Source of the DNA: a bacterium
GTDB lineage: Bacteria; Vulcanimicrobiota; Vulcanimicrobiia; Vulcanimicrobiales; Vulcanimicrobiaceae
Assembly (NCBI GenBank): GCA_021807065.1
Contig: JAKAPO010000016.1
Location: 1-17,307, forward strand
Length of the DNA: 17,307 bases
Direction: 5' to 3'
Of this stretch, positions 7,608 through 15,652 are shown piece after piece. Within the stretch, counting starts at the first letter, position 1. Every line of letters begins with the position of its first letter. The position numbers and the translations under genes were made by a program. The notes beneath the pieces were generated by a model. It searched no databases and was not told the origin of the DNA. It saw only the letters and a program-made list of their open reading frames with translations.

Positions 7608-8957
7608 TCAGGACAGCATGTATTCGATGTCGGAGGCAGCGGTCGGATAGCCGAAGAGCGTCTCCTTCAAGACTGCCGCTGGAACCTTCGCGCGGATTGC
7701 CAGCGCGAAGATGTTGGCGAGCTCTTCGGCGTGCGGGCCGAGCAGATGCGCGCCGATGACGCACGCGGTGCTTTCATCAACCAAGACTTTGTACTCGGAC
7801 GGCGCGTTGATGCGACGGTACGTGTACCAATCCGACGAGTCACCGCCAAAACAGCGGTACTGGATTTTTCGCTCGGAGGCTTGCGTTTCGGTCAAACCGA
7901 CCGTTGCCAGCGGCGGTATCGTATATACGATGCTCACGAGCCCGCTGAAATCCGCGGTGCGACGGTTTCCCTCGAGCAGATTCTCCGCGACAATTTCACC
8001 CTCGGTTCCCGCAACCGGCGTGAGCGGCAGACCGCCGCCGTCGGCGGCGTCACCCGCTGCGTAGACTGCCTCGTTCGTCGCGCTTTGAAAGAACTCGTTC
8101 ACTTGCACGCCTTTCTCGGTCTGCGCCACTCCGGCGGCCTGCAAATTCAAGTCGTCGAGGTCGGGTACGCGGCCGCCGCCGTGCACGACGAGGTCGGCGA
8201 CAAACTCGGCATCGCGTCCTTGCTGGATCGCGCGAACCACAAAACTTCTGCCTCGCTTTTCGAGCGCTGTAACTGCCGCGTTCAATTCCAGTCGAATGCC
8301 CGCTTCGCGCGTCAAACCGGCGAGCCGAGAGACGAGATCTACGTCGAATCCTTTCAGTGGGCGATCGCCCCGATCTAGAACGCATGCTTTTGTGCCCGCG
8401 CGCGCGCAGAGGTGCGCGAACTCCATCGAGATGTACCCGCCGCCGATGAAGAGGACGTTCGCCGGTAGCCGTTCCAGCTCGAGAAACTCGGTGCTCGTAA
8501 CGACGTGCTCTTCACCCGGAATTCCGAGCGGTGCCGGTTTCGCTCCGCTGGCAATGACAACGCGGCGCGCCTGCACTACTCGGCCGCCGATATTCAAATG
8601 CTCGCGATCGATGAAACGCGCCCGGCCGTGAAAGCTGACGATACCCGCATCGTCGTACATACGCTGCCGTTGCGCCGGGACCGGTTCGGTAAACGTGCGC
8701 TTGAATCGCGCGAGCGCCGGCCAGTCGATCTGCAATGGCTGGGTGACGGCGCCTGTAGCGCACATGCGGCGGCTCCAGTCGACCAACTCTGCAACGCCTA
8801 CCAAAACCTTCTTGGGATCGCAGCCACGCAGTACGCAGGTTCCGCCGAACGGTCGATCGTCGACGATCGCAACGCCCCATCCGGCTGAACGGCATTTGCT
8901 CGCCGCAGTTGTTCCCGCGCTGCCCGTTCCGACAACGACGAGCTCGAAACTCTCCAC
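7608..8957 (-). CDS. FAD/NAD(P) disulfide oxidoreductase, glutathione reductase/mercuric reductase-like
   Basis: Class I pyridine nucleotide-disulfide oxidoreductase of 449 aa that moves electrons from NAD(P)H through FAD to an active-site disulfide. FAD motif GTGSAG at 10-15; redox pair C41/C46 in GGTCVLRGCDPKK (CX4C); NAD(P) motif IGGGYISMEFA from 171; second FAD motif YAAGDAADGG from 299; C-terminal dimerisation domain from about 345. The usual C-terminal His-Pro (acid/base His of lipoamide dehydrogenase and glutathione reductase) is replaced by Tyr437 in FGYPTAASD, so the substrate or mechanism differs from the textbook enzymes. GTG at 8957 is chosen because GAAGG lies 7 nt upstream and the Rossmann fold follows; the upstream extension overlaps doxX out of frame. 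It starts 1 nt after the doxX stop, so translation is probably coupled. Confidence 0.9.
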   Translation of the reverse strand: MESFELVVVGTGSAGTTAASKCRSAGWGVAIVDDRPFGGTCVLRGCDPKKVLVGVAELVDWSRRMCATGAVTQPLQIDWPALARFKRTFTEPVPAQRQRMYDDAGIVSFHGRARFIDREHLNIGGRVVQARRVVIASGAKPAPLGIPGEEHVVTSTEFLELERLPANVLFIGGGYISMEFAHLCARAGTKACVLDRGDRPLKGFDVDLVSRLAGLTREAGIRLELNAAVTALEKRGRSFVVRAIQQGRDAEFVADLVVHGGGRVPDLDDLNLQAAGVAQTEKGVQVNEFFQSATNEAVYAAGDAADGGGLPLTPVAGTEGEIVAENLLEGNRRTADFSGLVSIVYTIPPLATVGLTETQASERKIQYRCFGGDSSDWYTYRRINAPSEYKVLVDESTACVIGAHLLGPHAEELANIFALAIRAKVPAAVLKETLFGYPTAASDIEYMLS

Positions 8958-8958
8958 G

Positions 8959-9375
8959 CTATCGCCTTCGCAAGATGAAAGCGTCGATTGAATACTTCCC
9001 CGGTCCGGCGAAGAGAAGGGCCAGCAGCATCGCGAGATAGGCGAGAGGGACCTCGAGCGGTAACCTGCCGCCGGCGAAGTGTGCGCCCAGCGGGATGTGC
9101 ACTTTGACGATGGCAACGATCATGTCGATCGAGAGCACGACGGTAAGCAACGCGGTGAGAAAGCCGAAGATCAGCGCGAATCCGCCGTAGAATTCGGCAA
9201 CGGCCACGACGGCTTGCAACCACGGCGGAGCGAAGCCGTGGGGGCCCATCCACATCGAGGGTTGCGCGATCTTGAAACTCCCGTGCACGATGAAGCCGGT
9301 GCCGGCCATGAGACGCAGAACGAGCAGCCCGATGCCCACGCGCCCGCCGGCGGGCACGGGATAGATGAGGCGCAT
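8959..9375 (-). CDS. DoxX-family membrane protein
   Basis: Integral membrane protein of 138 aa with four hydrophobic segments, as in DoxX/DoxD-like proteins: around VGIGLLVLRLMAGTGFIVHG, WLQAVVAVAEFYGGFALIFG, LTALLTVVLSIDMIVAIVKV and LAYLAMLLALLFAGPG. The family features LRL near the start, HGSFKI after helix 1 and EFYGG in helix 2 are present. DoxX proteins are small inner-membrane proteins linked to redox chemistry; in mycobacteria one forms a complex with superoxide dismutase and a thiol-transfer enzyme. The ATG at 9375 overlaps the upstream NTF2-like gene as TGATG, and the disulfide reductase begins 1 nt after its stop, so all three are one operon. A role linking this membrane protein to the reductase is inference. 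Confidence 0.85.
   Translation of the reverse strand: MRLIYPVPAGGRVGIGLLVLRLMAGTGFIVHGSFKIAQPSMWMGPHGFAPPWLQAVVAVAEFYGGFALIFGFLTALLTVVLSIDMIVAIVKVHIPLGAHFAGGRLPLEVPLAYLAMLLALLFAGPGKYSIDAFILRRR
8965..8969 (-). promoter_or_regulatory. Ribosome binding site GAAGG fixing the reductase start
   Basis: GAAGG on the minus strand lies 7 nt before the GTG at 8957, inside the last codons of the DoxX gene. It supports the 449-aa start over the 53-residue longer open frame. Confidence 0.6.
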
Positions 9376-9926
9376 CACGGCTCGGGGCTGGAAGTCGGCA
9401 AACTTAGCGGAGGCGTCGACGGCGGCGTACCGCTTTGACCTTTCAGCTCGCCGTTCACGTAGGTGAGCGTCCACAAGCTCACCGAGGTCGTCTGTTCGAG
9501 CGCACCCGCCACATCCGACCACATGTCGCGTTTGCCGGCGTCGATCTCCACCGGAGCGGTATGCGTCCCGTCGCTCAACGTGCCGTCGAGCTGCTGGTTC
9601 ACGACCGCGATGACGACGTTCGAACTCTCTTGCACCGATGCGATCGTCGTCGTGCATTTGGTAACTCGGCCTTGCGCTGCAAAACCCCGCAGTTGCGTGA
9701 CGATGTAGTTCCGGGTAACGGTCTGCCCGTTCACGCTCGCCGAGAAGTTTGGGCTCAGCGTTTTCTCGAATGAAGTGAAGTCGTTCGCGATCAGGTCGTT
9801 GCACTGCACGTTATAGGCGGCTTGGACGCGCGCTAGCAGCGCGTCCTGCGACTCTCCCGATGCGGGTGCGATGCCGGAAGCCAATGCGACCGCCGCGACC
9901 ATGCTGCCAAGGCTTCTGCACAACAT
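9375..9926 (-). CDS. Secreted NTF2-like (SnoaL/DUF4440-type) protein
   Basis: A 183-aa protein with a Sec-type signal peptide (MLCRSLGSMVAAVALASG, likely cleaved after APASG around residue 25), so probably periplasmic or exported. The mature part, from ESQDALLARVQAAYN, through FTSFEKTLSPNFSASVNGQTVTRNYIV, to SLWTLTYVNGELK, has the pattern of an NTF2-like cone fold: an N-terminal helix with a small workload phrase, then strands and a closing VNGELKG strand. The tail is Pro/Ser rich. Function is unknown; such domains bind small hydrophobic ligands or act as enzymes. The ATG at 9926 is chosen because the signal peptide begins there; the open frame extends 56 residues upstream through the divergent promoter region. 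First gene of the NTF2-like/DoxX/reductase operon. Confidence 0.65.
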   Translation of the reverse strand: MLCRSLGSMVAAVALASGIAPASGESQDALLARVQAAYNVQCNDLIANDFTSFEKTLSPNFSASVNGQTVTRNYIVTQLRGFAAQGRVTKCTTTIASVQESSNVVIAVVNQQLDGTLSDGTHTAPVEIDAGKRDMWSDVAGALEQTTSVSLWTLTYVNGELKGQSGTPPSTPPLSLPTSSPEP

Positions 9927-9984
9927 GAACGAGCGTCTTTTGCCGCGGAGGCTCGATCCCCCGCTCGCTGGAAGGTTTAACTGA
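9927..9984. promoter_or_regulatory. Divergent intergenic region
   Basis: This 58-nt gap separates the start of the NTF2-like/DoxX/reductase operon (minus) from the Asp-box lipoprotein gene (plus), so promoters for both should overlap here or extend into the coding ends. No clear -35/-10 pair was recognised. It holds the ribosome site GGAAGG at 9970-9975 for the plus-strand gene, 9 nt before its GTG. Confidence 0.4.
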
Positions 9985-12900
9985 GTGAAGCGAATCCTCG
10001 CTGTGACCGTACTGGCAGCGCTTGCGTCATGCGTGCGCGCAACCCACCCGCCGCCTGCCGTGATTCGTCTGCCAACCACGCGCGACTTCGGCATGCTGCA
10101 ATGGCGCTGGGTGGGACCGGCTCAGATGGGCGGCCGCTTGGACGTCGTGTCCGGAGTTCCCGGGAATCCGCGAGTTATCTACGCGGGGCACGCTTCCGGA
10201 GGTCTCTACAGATCGACCGATGGCGGCGAGAGCTTTACCAACGTGTTCGACATAGGAACGTCGAGCTCGATCGGCGCGCTTGCCATCGCACCATCGGACC
10301 CGCACATCCTCTACGTCGGTACGGGTGAAGGGTTTCCGCGCAACACCGCCTCCCCCGGTGACGGGGTCTTTAAGTCCTTAAACGGCGGCGCAACGTGGAG
10401 CTTCGCCGGCTTACGTGCGAGCCAACACGTCGCCAAGATCGCAATCGATCCCTTCGATCCGGACGTCGTGCTCGTCGCTGCGCTCGGACCGGAGTTCGTT
10501 CCCGGTGGCGAGCGCGGTATCTATCGCACGCAAGATGGTGGAAAGACGTGGAAGCGCGTACTCTGGGTCAATCCCACGACCGGTGGTAGCGACGTCGTCT
10601 TCGATCCACGCGATCCGCAGATCGCCTATGCGGGTACGTTTGACTTCTTGCGGCGTCCGTGGCATTTTCGCGGCGGCGGCCCCGGGAGCGGCCTCTTCCG
10701 ATCCATCGACAACGGCCGCACGTGGCAGCGCCTCACCGATCCTGCGCTGCACGATGGATTGCCGGGCGGCATCATCAACCGCGTAGGCGTCGCAGTCTGC
10801 TACGATCGTCCAAACGTCGTCTACGCGGTAATTCCGACGAGGAGCGGGCTTCTCTACCGGTCCGACGATTCGGGTCGGCGCTGGTCGTTGGTGAACGCAG
10901 ATCGGGACCTCGTCTTCCGTCCGTTCTACTTTTCGCAAGTGCGCGTCGACCCGCGAAACCCAAACCGCGTCTACATCATCAGCGGCGAGAATCATGTCTC
11001 AGCCGACGGCGGAAGGACTTTTAAGCACTTTGGGGGCGGCGGAGATAACCACGACCTGTGGATCGATCCGACCGATCCGCAGCGCCTGATCGGCGGCAGC
11101 GATATGGGACTCGATCTCACGGTCGACGGCGGCAAGACCTGGGACTTCGACAACGTCGTTCCGTTCGCCCAAGTCTATCGCGTTGGTTACGACCTAGCGG
11201 TTCCATACCACATCATGGGCGGATTGCAGGATCACGAGGTGTGGTGGGGACCCAGCACGCTCTGGAACGACGGCGAGTATGCCGGCGTTCCCGGCGGCGC
11301 GTGGCGCAACATCATCGATTGGGGAGACGGACAGTACGCGATGGCCGATCCGCGCGATCCCGACATCGTTTACCTCGACACGCACTTCGGTGATTTGGCA
11401 CGCCGCAATCTACGCACCGGCGACGTGCGCAACATCTCGCCGCAACCGCTCATCGCGTTCGGGACGGGCGCGGGAAGCTATCCGTACCGCTTCAACTGGA
11501 GCGCACCGCTCTACATCTCGCCGCACGATCCCAACGTCCTCTACTTCGGTGGAAACGTTCTCTTCAGAACGACCGACGCAGGAAGTCGCTGGAGCGTGGT
11601 AAGCCCCGACCTCTCCCAGCCGTGCGATCCACGCACACTGCGGCCTTCCGGAGGCCCGATCTCACGCGACAACACGAATGCGGAAACGTACTGCACGATC
11701 TTTGCGATCTCTGAAGACGCCGGCGATGCTGGCACTATATGGGCGGGAACCGACGACGGCAACCTCTGGATAACCCGTGACGGTGGCGCGCATTGGACGA
11801 ACGTCATCGCGAACGTTCCGCGCTTGCCGCCGGATCCGGAGATATCCTCCGTCCATGCATCGCGAACGACTCCGGGCGTCGCCTACGTCTCCTTCGATCG
11901 TCACGAGCTGGGCGATCCGTCACCGTACGCGTACTACACGACCGACTACGGGAAGACGTGGACGGACATCTCCAAAGGCCTGCCGTCGTACGTGCACGTC
12001 GTGCGCGAAGATCCGCGCAACGGAAACCTGCTCTTTGCCGGAACGGAACAGGGCGTCAGCGTATCGTTCGACCGCGGGCGTCACTGGCAGAGCCTCATGC
12101 TCGGTCTGGCGCCGGTACCCGTCTACGATCTCGCAATCCAACCCGTCTTCAACGATCTCATCTTGGGAACGCACGGACGAGGCTTCTACATTCTCGACGA
12201 CATCACGCCGCTCGAAGGACTCGCTCAAACGAAAGGGCCGGCTCTCTTTGCTCCGATGACGGCGTGGCGTTACGAGCCGCGTCCGACGTACGAACCGGGA
12301 CGCGGCGCATTCGTTGCCGGCAACAAGCCGTACGGCGCGCAGATCTCTTACTATCTTCCGCAGCGGTCGAAAAAGGCGCGCGCCCCTAAAGTCGCGTTGC
12401 AAATTCTCGGCACGAACGGCGGTATCGTGCGCACGCTCGACGCAACGGCGAAACCCGGCATCAATCGCGTCGTCTGGGATCTCACCGTCGATCCGCCTGG
12501 GGGGCAGGACGCCGTGCAAGATCCGCGGTCGTATTACGTCTTCTATCCGCTGAAAATCGTGGGCGCGCAGGTGCTGCCGGGAGCGTACCGGGTACGTCTG
12601 CGCGTTGGCAGCGCCGTCATGGAGCAACCGCTCGAGGTGCGCCTCGACCCCTCCTCGCGCGCCTCGACGCGGGCTGTGCACGCGCAGTTCGATACGTTGC
12701 AGACCCTCGCGCAGATGCAAGAGCGCGGCGAAGTGCAGGTGCAGATCATCGCAAATCTCGACGGGCAAATCACACGACTGCAGCATCGCCTGCACGGCGG
12801 ACCCCTCTCGGGCGCCCTTCGCGCCTATCGGATCGAGATCGACGCTGCGGCAGATGCGTTGCGCAACGGTAACGGAAGCCAGAATGCCGGATACCGGCAT

Positions 12901-13158
12901 CGTGCACGACTCATCGACCAAATTGCCTATCTGCGTTACCTAATCTCAGGTTTTCCCGGACCGCCGACGCAATCGGAACAGACGTTGATCGATCGCTACG
13001 GCGCGCAGATGTCGGCAATGCAAACGCGAACGCAGGCGCTCTTCACGAGCGATCTAGCCCGGCTGAACGCACGCCTGCGACGCACGAAGCTTCCGCCGCT
13101 ACGCGCCATCGTGACGCGAACGGGAAAGCATCGCACGCCTCACCACAATCGCCTGTAA
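9985..13158 (+). CDS. Asp-box (BNR/VPS10-like) beta-propeller lipoprotein
   Basis: A 1057-aa exported protein. MKRILAVTVLAALASC is a lipoprotein signal with lipobox LASC (lipidated Cys16), so it is probably membrane anchored and outward facing. Residues about 40-740 hold some eleven Asp-box-like motifs (S/T-x-D-x-G-x-x-W/F type), for example YRSTDGGESF (75-84), FKSLNGGATW (129-138), YRTQDGGKTW, FRSIDNGRTW, YRSDDSGRRW, LTVDGGKTW, FRTTDAGSRW, ITRDGGAHW and YTTDYGKTW, fitting one or two propellers as in sortilin/Xgh74-type folds. Residues about 750-880 form a beta-rich domain (VVWDLTVDPPGG; LPGAYRVRLRVG), then a helical, basic C-terminus. Proteins of this layout are usually named WD40/YVTN/BNR-like repeat proteins; neither catalytic sialidase residues nor a substrate can be claimed. 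GTG start with GGAAGG 9 nt upstream. Confidence 0.88.
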   Translation: MKRILAVTVLAALASCVRATHPPPAVIRLPTTRDFGMLQWRWVGPAQMGGRLDVVSGVPGNPRVIYAGHASGGLYRSTDGGESFTNVFDIGTSSSIGALAIAPSDPHILYVGTGEGFPRNTASPGDGVFKSLNGGATWSFAGLRASQHVAKIAIDPFDPDVVLVAALGPEFVPGGERGIYRTQDGGKTWKRVLWVNPTTGGSDVVFDPRDPQIAYAGTFDFLRRPWHFRGGGPGSGLFRSIDNGRTWQRLTDPALHDGLPGGIINRVGVAVCYDRPNVVYAVIPTRSGLLYRSDDSGRRWSLVNADRDLVFRPFYFSQVRVDPRNPNRVYIISGENHVSADGGRTFKHFGGGGDNHDLWIDPTDPQRLIGGSDMGLDLTVDGGKTWDFDNVVPFAQVYRVGYDLAVPYHIMGGLQDHEVWWGPSTLWNDGEYAGVPGGAWRNIIDWGDGQYAMADPRDPDIVYLDTHFGDLARRNLRTGDVRNISPQPLIAFGTGAGSYPYRFNWSAPLYISPHDPNVLYFGGNVLFRTTDAGSRWSVVSPDLSQPCDPRTLRPSGGPISRDNTNAETYCTIFAISEDAGDAGTIWAGTDDGNLWITRDGGAHWTNVIANVPRLPPDPEISSVHASRTTPGVAYVSFDRHELGDPSPYAYYTTDYGKTWTDISKGLPSYVHVVREDPRNGNLLFAGTEQGVSVSFDRGRHWQSLMLGLAPVPVYDLAIQPVFNDLILGTHGRGFYILDDITPLEGLAQTKGPALFAPMTAWRYEPRPTYEPGRGAFVAGNKPYGAQISYYLPQRSKKARAPKVALQILGTNGGIVRTLDATAKPGINRVVWDLTVDPPGGQDAVQDPRSYYVFYPLKIVGAQVLPGAYRVRLRVGSAVMEQPLEVRLDPSSRASTRAVHAQFDTLQTLAQMQERGEVQVQIIANLDGQITRLQHRLHGGPLSGALRAYRIEIDAAADALRNGNGSQNAGYRHRARLIDQIAYLRYLISGFPGPPTQSEQTLIDRYGAQMSAMQTRTQALFTSDLARLNARLRRTKLPPLRAIVTRTGKHRTPHHNRL

Positions 13159-13234
13159 CGGGAGGAAGCTCCGTCCGCGTGACGTGCGCCTGGCAGCGCG
13201 GGGATTCCACCTTCTTTTCACTAAAGAGCCAAGC

Positions 13235-14656
13235 ATGGACTCCCAGGCGCTCCAGAAGCCTTCGCCGCGGCAAGCGGCCCACGATCAGGCGCCGCCCGCG
13301 GCGCTCGTGGAATTCATGTCGCAAGGCTGGCTCGAGCGTCCCGCCGAGCGCTCCGCACATCCGCAACTCGCGCGTTTGCATGCACGCCGTGACGCGCTCT
13401 CGCGAACATTCCCCGGCGAATATCTAGCATTGCCGGCCGGCTGCGAGCACGTGCGCGCCAACGACACGTATTTTCGTTTCCGCCCTTCGAGCGATTTCGC
13501 GTATCTCATGGGCGGCGGCGAACCCGGGGCGCTCCTCGTCTTCGAGCCGGAGGGTGCGCGCCATCGAACGCACCTCTTCGTCCCCGGACACAATCGCGGA
13601 ACGGCGGAAGGATTCACCGATCGCATCCACGGCGAGCTATGGGTGGGAAGGCATCGAGGCGTCGAGGAGAGCGGCGCGTACTACGGCGTCGACCAGTGTG
13701 AAAGCTTGGGCGCAATCGACGAATATCTCGACGACCTGCGCGCGCGGCGTGCGTCGGTGCGACTCTTGCGTGGCGTCAACCCCGCGTTCGACGCGCGCTT
13801 CGAAGAGCGCGACGCAGATGCCGAGCTGGCGACGCACCTCGCAGAGCTACGGCTGATCAAGGACGCTTACGAGATCGAAGAACTTCGCAAGGCGGTCGCG
13901 ATTACCAAACGCGGTTTCGAAGACGTCATCGCGATCCTTCCACTCTCCCGCAGCGAGCGCGAGGTCGAGGCCGCGTTCTGGCGGCGAGCGCGCATCGAGG
14001 CGAATGACGTCGGCTATTTGACGATCGCCGCCTCCGGACATCACGCTTGCACGCTTCATTGGACGCGCAACGATGGTGCGCTCGATCGCGCGTCGCTGTT
14101 GCTTTTGGATGCCGGGGTCGAATGTGATTCGCTCTACACCGCCGACGTTACGCGCACCCTGCCGATAGGCGGCCGCTTTTCACCCGAACAGCGCACGGTA
14201 TACGAGCTCGTTTATGCGGCGCAACAAGCGGCGATGGAAGCCTGTACGCCCGGCAACGACTTCCTCGAACCGAATCGCCGCGCGATGAGCGTCCTGACGC
14301 AAGGTTTGATAGAGCTGGGGATCCTACGCTGCTCGCTCGATGAGGCGCTCGGTTCAGAGAATCAGCTCTACCGCCGCTACACCCTGCACAACGTGAGCCA
14401 CATGCTAGGGCTCGACGTGCACGATTGCGCGCGCGCGCGCAGCGAGCAATACAAATACGGCACGCTGCGCGCGGGCATGGTCCTCACCGTCGAGCCGGGT
14501 CTCTACTTCCAGCCCGACGATGCCACGGTTCCGGAACGTTTTCGCGGTATCGGGGTGCGCATCGAGGACGACGTCGCCATCACGAACGCCGCTCCCGAGA
14601 ACTTGTCGGCCATCCTTCCGTCAACCGCCGATGCGGTCGAAGCCTGGATGGGTTAG
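13235..14656 (+). CDS. pepP: Xaa-Pro aminopeptidase (M24B family)
   Basis: Aminopeptidase P of 473 aa, a cytoplasmic dinuclear-metal peptidase that removes the N-terminal residue before proline. N-terminal creatinase-like domain with FRFRPSSDFAYLMG (81-93) and a pita-bread catalytic domain. All five metal ligands are visible: D292 (LLLDAG), D304 (ADVTRTLP), H389 (HNVSHMLGLDVHD), E420 (TVEPGLYF) and E444 (GVRIEDDVAI). The long N-terminus with GWLERPAERSAHP resembles actinobacterial aminopeptidase P. Start: ATG 13235, with AAAGAG 6 nt upstream. A GTG at 13184 would add 17 residues; the strong GGGAGGAAG at 13160-13168 is about 15 nt before that GTG, so the longer form is possible. It lies 76 nt after the propeller gene and may be co-transcribed. 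Its TAG overlaps the stop of the convergent small membrane gene. Confidence 0.93.
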   Translation: MDSQALQKPSPRQAAHDQAPPAALVEFMSQGWLERPAERSAHPQLARLHARRDALSRTFPGEYLALPAGCEHVRANDTYFRFRPSSDFAYLMGGGEPGALLVFEPEGARHRTHLFVPGHNRGTAEGFTDRIHGELWVGRHRGVEESGAYYGVDQCESLGAIDEYLDDLRARRASVRLLRGVNPAFDARFEERDADAELATHLAELRLIKDAYEIEELRKAVAITKRGFEDVIAILPLSRSEREVEAAFWRRARIEANDVGYLTIAASGHHACTLHWTRNDGALDRASLLLLDAGVECDSLYTADVTRTLPIGGRFSPEQRTVYELVYAAQQAAMEACTPGNDFLEPNRRAMSVLTQGLIELGILRCSLDEALGSENQLYRRYTLHNVSHMLGLDVHDCARARSEQYKYGTLRAGMVLTVEPGLYFQPDDATVPERFRGIGVRIEDDVAITNAAPENLSAILPSTADAVEAWMG

Positions 14657-14925
14657 CTCGTTCCAGGCTGCGCGGAGTAGTTGCTCTGCGTCCCGCCCAG
14701 CGCCGGCCACGTTCCGAACGCCAAGATGATGAGGCAGATGAAGGTGCCGAACGGAATGATGTTCAGCAGCGAGAGCGCGCCGCTCATACCGGCCTTCGCG
14801 AAAATGCGCCAGAAGAACCAGATCGTCAATATCCATATGCCGAGCATGATGAGGGCCCAGACGCCCATGAAGGCGCTGAACGCGGCAAACGCTTGGTTGA
14901 AATCGATGTTCGAGGTATTGTCCAC
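14653..14925 (-). CDS. Small two-helix membrane protein, function unknown
   Basis: A 90-aa protein with two hydrophobic segments, about residues 17-40 (FMGVWALIMLGIWILTIWF) and 52-72 (LLNIIPFGTFICLIILAFG), joined by a short polar turn (WRIFAKAGMSGA). The C-terminus (TQSNYSAQPGTS) is polar. The helix-turn-helix pattern with FAKAG and NIIPFG recalls small DUF5684-like or superinfection-immunity-like membrane proteins, but I do not recognise the family with confidence. The GTG at 14925 is chosen because a perfect GGAGG lies 8 nt upstream; a TTG five codons earlier (14940) would run through that site. It is convergent with the aminopeptidase gene and divergent from the nicotinamidase gene. Confidence 0.8.
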   Translation of the reverse strand: MDNTSNIDFNQAFAAFSAFMGVWALIMLGIWILTIWFFWRIFAKAGMSGALSLLNIIPFGTFICLIILAFGTWPALGGTQSNYSAQPGTS

Positions 14926-14933
14926 TGAGGAAA

Positions 14934-14938
14934 CCTCC
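14934..14938 (-). promoter_or_regulatory. Ribosome binding site GGAGG fixing the small membrane gene start
   Basis: GGAGG on the minus strand, 8 nt before the GTG at 14925. It is the strongest Shine-Dalgarno match seen close to a start in this window and implies good expression of the 90-aa protein. Confidence 0.75.
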
Positions 14939-15027
14939 AAGGAGTAGCAGCGGAAACAGGGTGGCCGTTCGCTTGGGCGGCTTCATCCCCTCTGGACAGG
15001 TGACTTAGGAACCCGTAACCTACGAAC
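14939..15027. other. Divergent intergenic region, promoters expected
   Basis: Short gap between the minus-strand small membrane gene and the plus-strand nicotinamidase gene. Promoters for both directions should be here, but no convincing -35/-10 pairs, operator palindrome or riboswitch fold was seen. Confidence 0.3.
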
Positions 15028-15606
15028 GTGCGCGCGATATCCGCTTCCGATGCCCTGATCGTGGTCGATCCGCAGAACGACTTCCTTCCGGGCGGAAGCC
15101 TCGCGGTACCCGGCGGCAATCGCATCTTCGAGCCGATCAACCGGATCATGCCGCTCTTTTCGTACGTCGTCGCGACGCGTGACTGGCATCCGCGCAACCA
15201 TGCGTATTTTCAGGCCAACGGCGGCCCCTGGCCGTGGCACTGTCTGGCCCGCACTCATGGCGCGCAATTCTCGCCGCTCTTGCATGACGAGCAGATCGAC
15301 GACGTCATCAGCAAGGGCACCGATCCGAAGACCGACGGCTACAGCGGTTTCGCAGCAACCGATCTCGCCGAGAAGCTGCGTAACCATGGTATCCGGCGCG
15401 TCTTCGTCACGGGCTTGGCGACCGATTATTGCGTGCGCGCGACGGCGCTAGACGCGCGCGATGCCGGCTTCGAGGTCGTCGTTCTCGACGACGCAATAGC
15501 CGGTATCGACGTCACACCCGGGGACGTTCGTCGAGCGCTCGACGAGATGCGCGCTCGCGGCGTGCAGTTTGCCGAATCGAAAGAGCTGAGCGAAACGCGC
15601 GTTTGA
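15028..15606 (+). CDS. pncA: Nicotinamidase (isochorismatase-fold amidohydrolase)
   Basis: A 192-aa cysteine hydrolase that probably converts nicotinamide to nicotinic acid and ammonia in NAD salvage. The catalytic triad is visible: D14 (IVVDPQNDFLPGGSL), K96 (ISKGTDP) and C135 (GLATDYCVRATALDA). The metal site typical of nicotinamidases is complete: D52, H54 and H58 in TRDWHPRNH, plus H71 (WPWHCLARTHGAQF). The length is near the family norm (E. coli 213 aa). Start GTG 15028; only a distant AGGA (15006-15009) is upstream, so translation initiation may be weak. It lies 46 nt before the NCS1 permease gene on the same strand. Other isochorismatase-fold amidases are the alternative, but the metal ligands and WHC/THG context favour nicotinamidase. 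Confidence 0.92.
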   Translation: MRAISASDALIVVDPQNDFLPGGSLAVPGGNRIFEPINRIMPLFSYVVATRDWHPRNHAYFQANGGPWPWHCLARTHGAQFSPLLHDEQIDDVISKGTDPKTDGYSGFAATDLAEKLRNHGIRRVFVTGLATDYCVRATALDARDAGFEVVVLDDAIAGIDVTPGDVRRALDEMRARGVQFAESKELSETRV

Positions 15607-15652
15607 GCGGCTCGAGCGGTCGCGCGCAGGTTCGCCGCGAACTGGTGACGCC

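Noticed and set aside
9927..10094. Longer N-terminus of the NTF2-like protein
   Set aside because: It would run through the divergent promoter region into the opposite gene; a good signal peptide begins at 9926.
11920..12921. 333-codon open frame on the minus strand inside the propeller gene
   Set aside because: Arg/His-rich, with no domain pattern, lying opposite a clearly coding lipoprotein gene; a GC-rich antisense shadow.
14985..15030. Possible promoter before the nicotinamidase gene
   Set aside because: TTGGGC at 14973-14978 has no acceptable -10 hexamer at 16-18 nt, so no promoter can be claimed.
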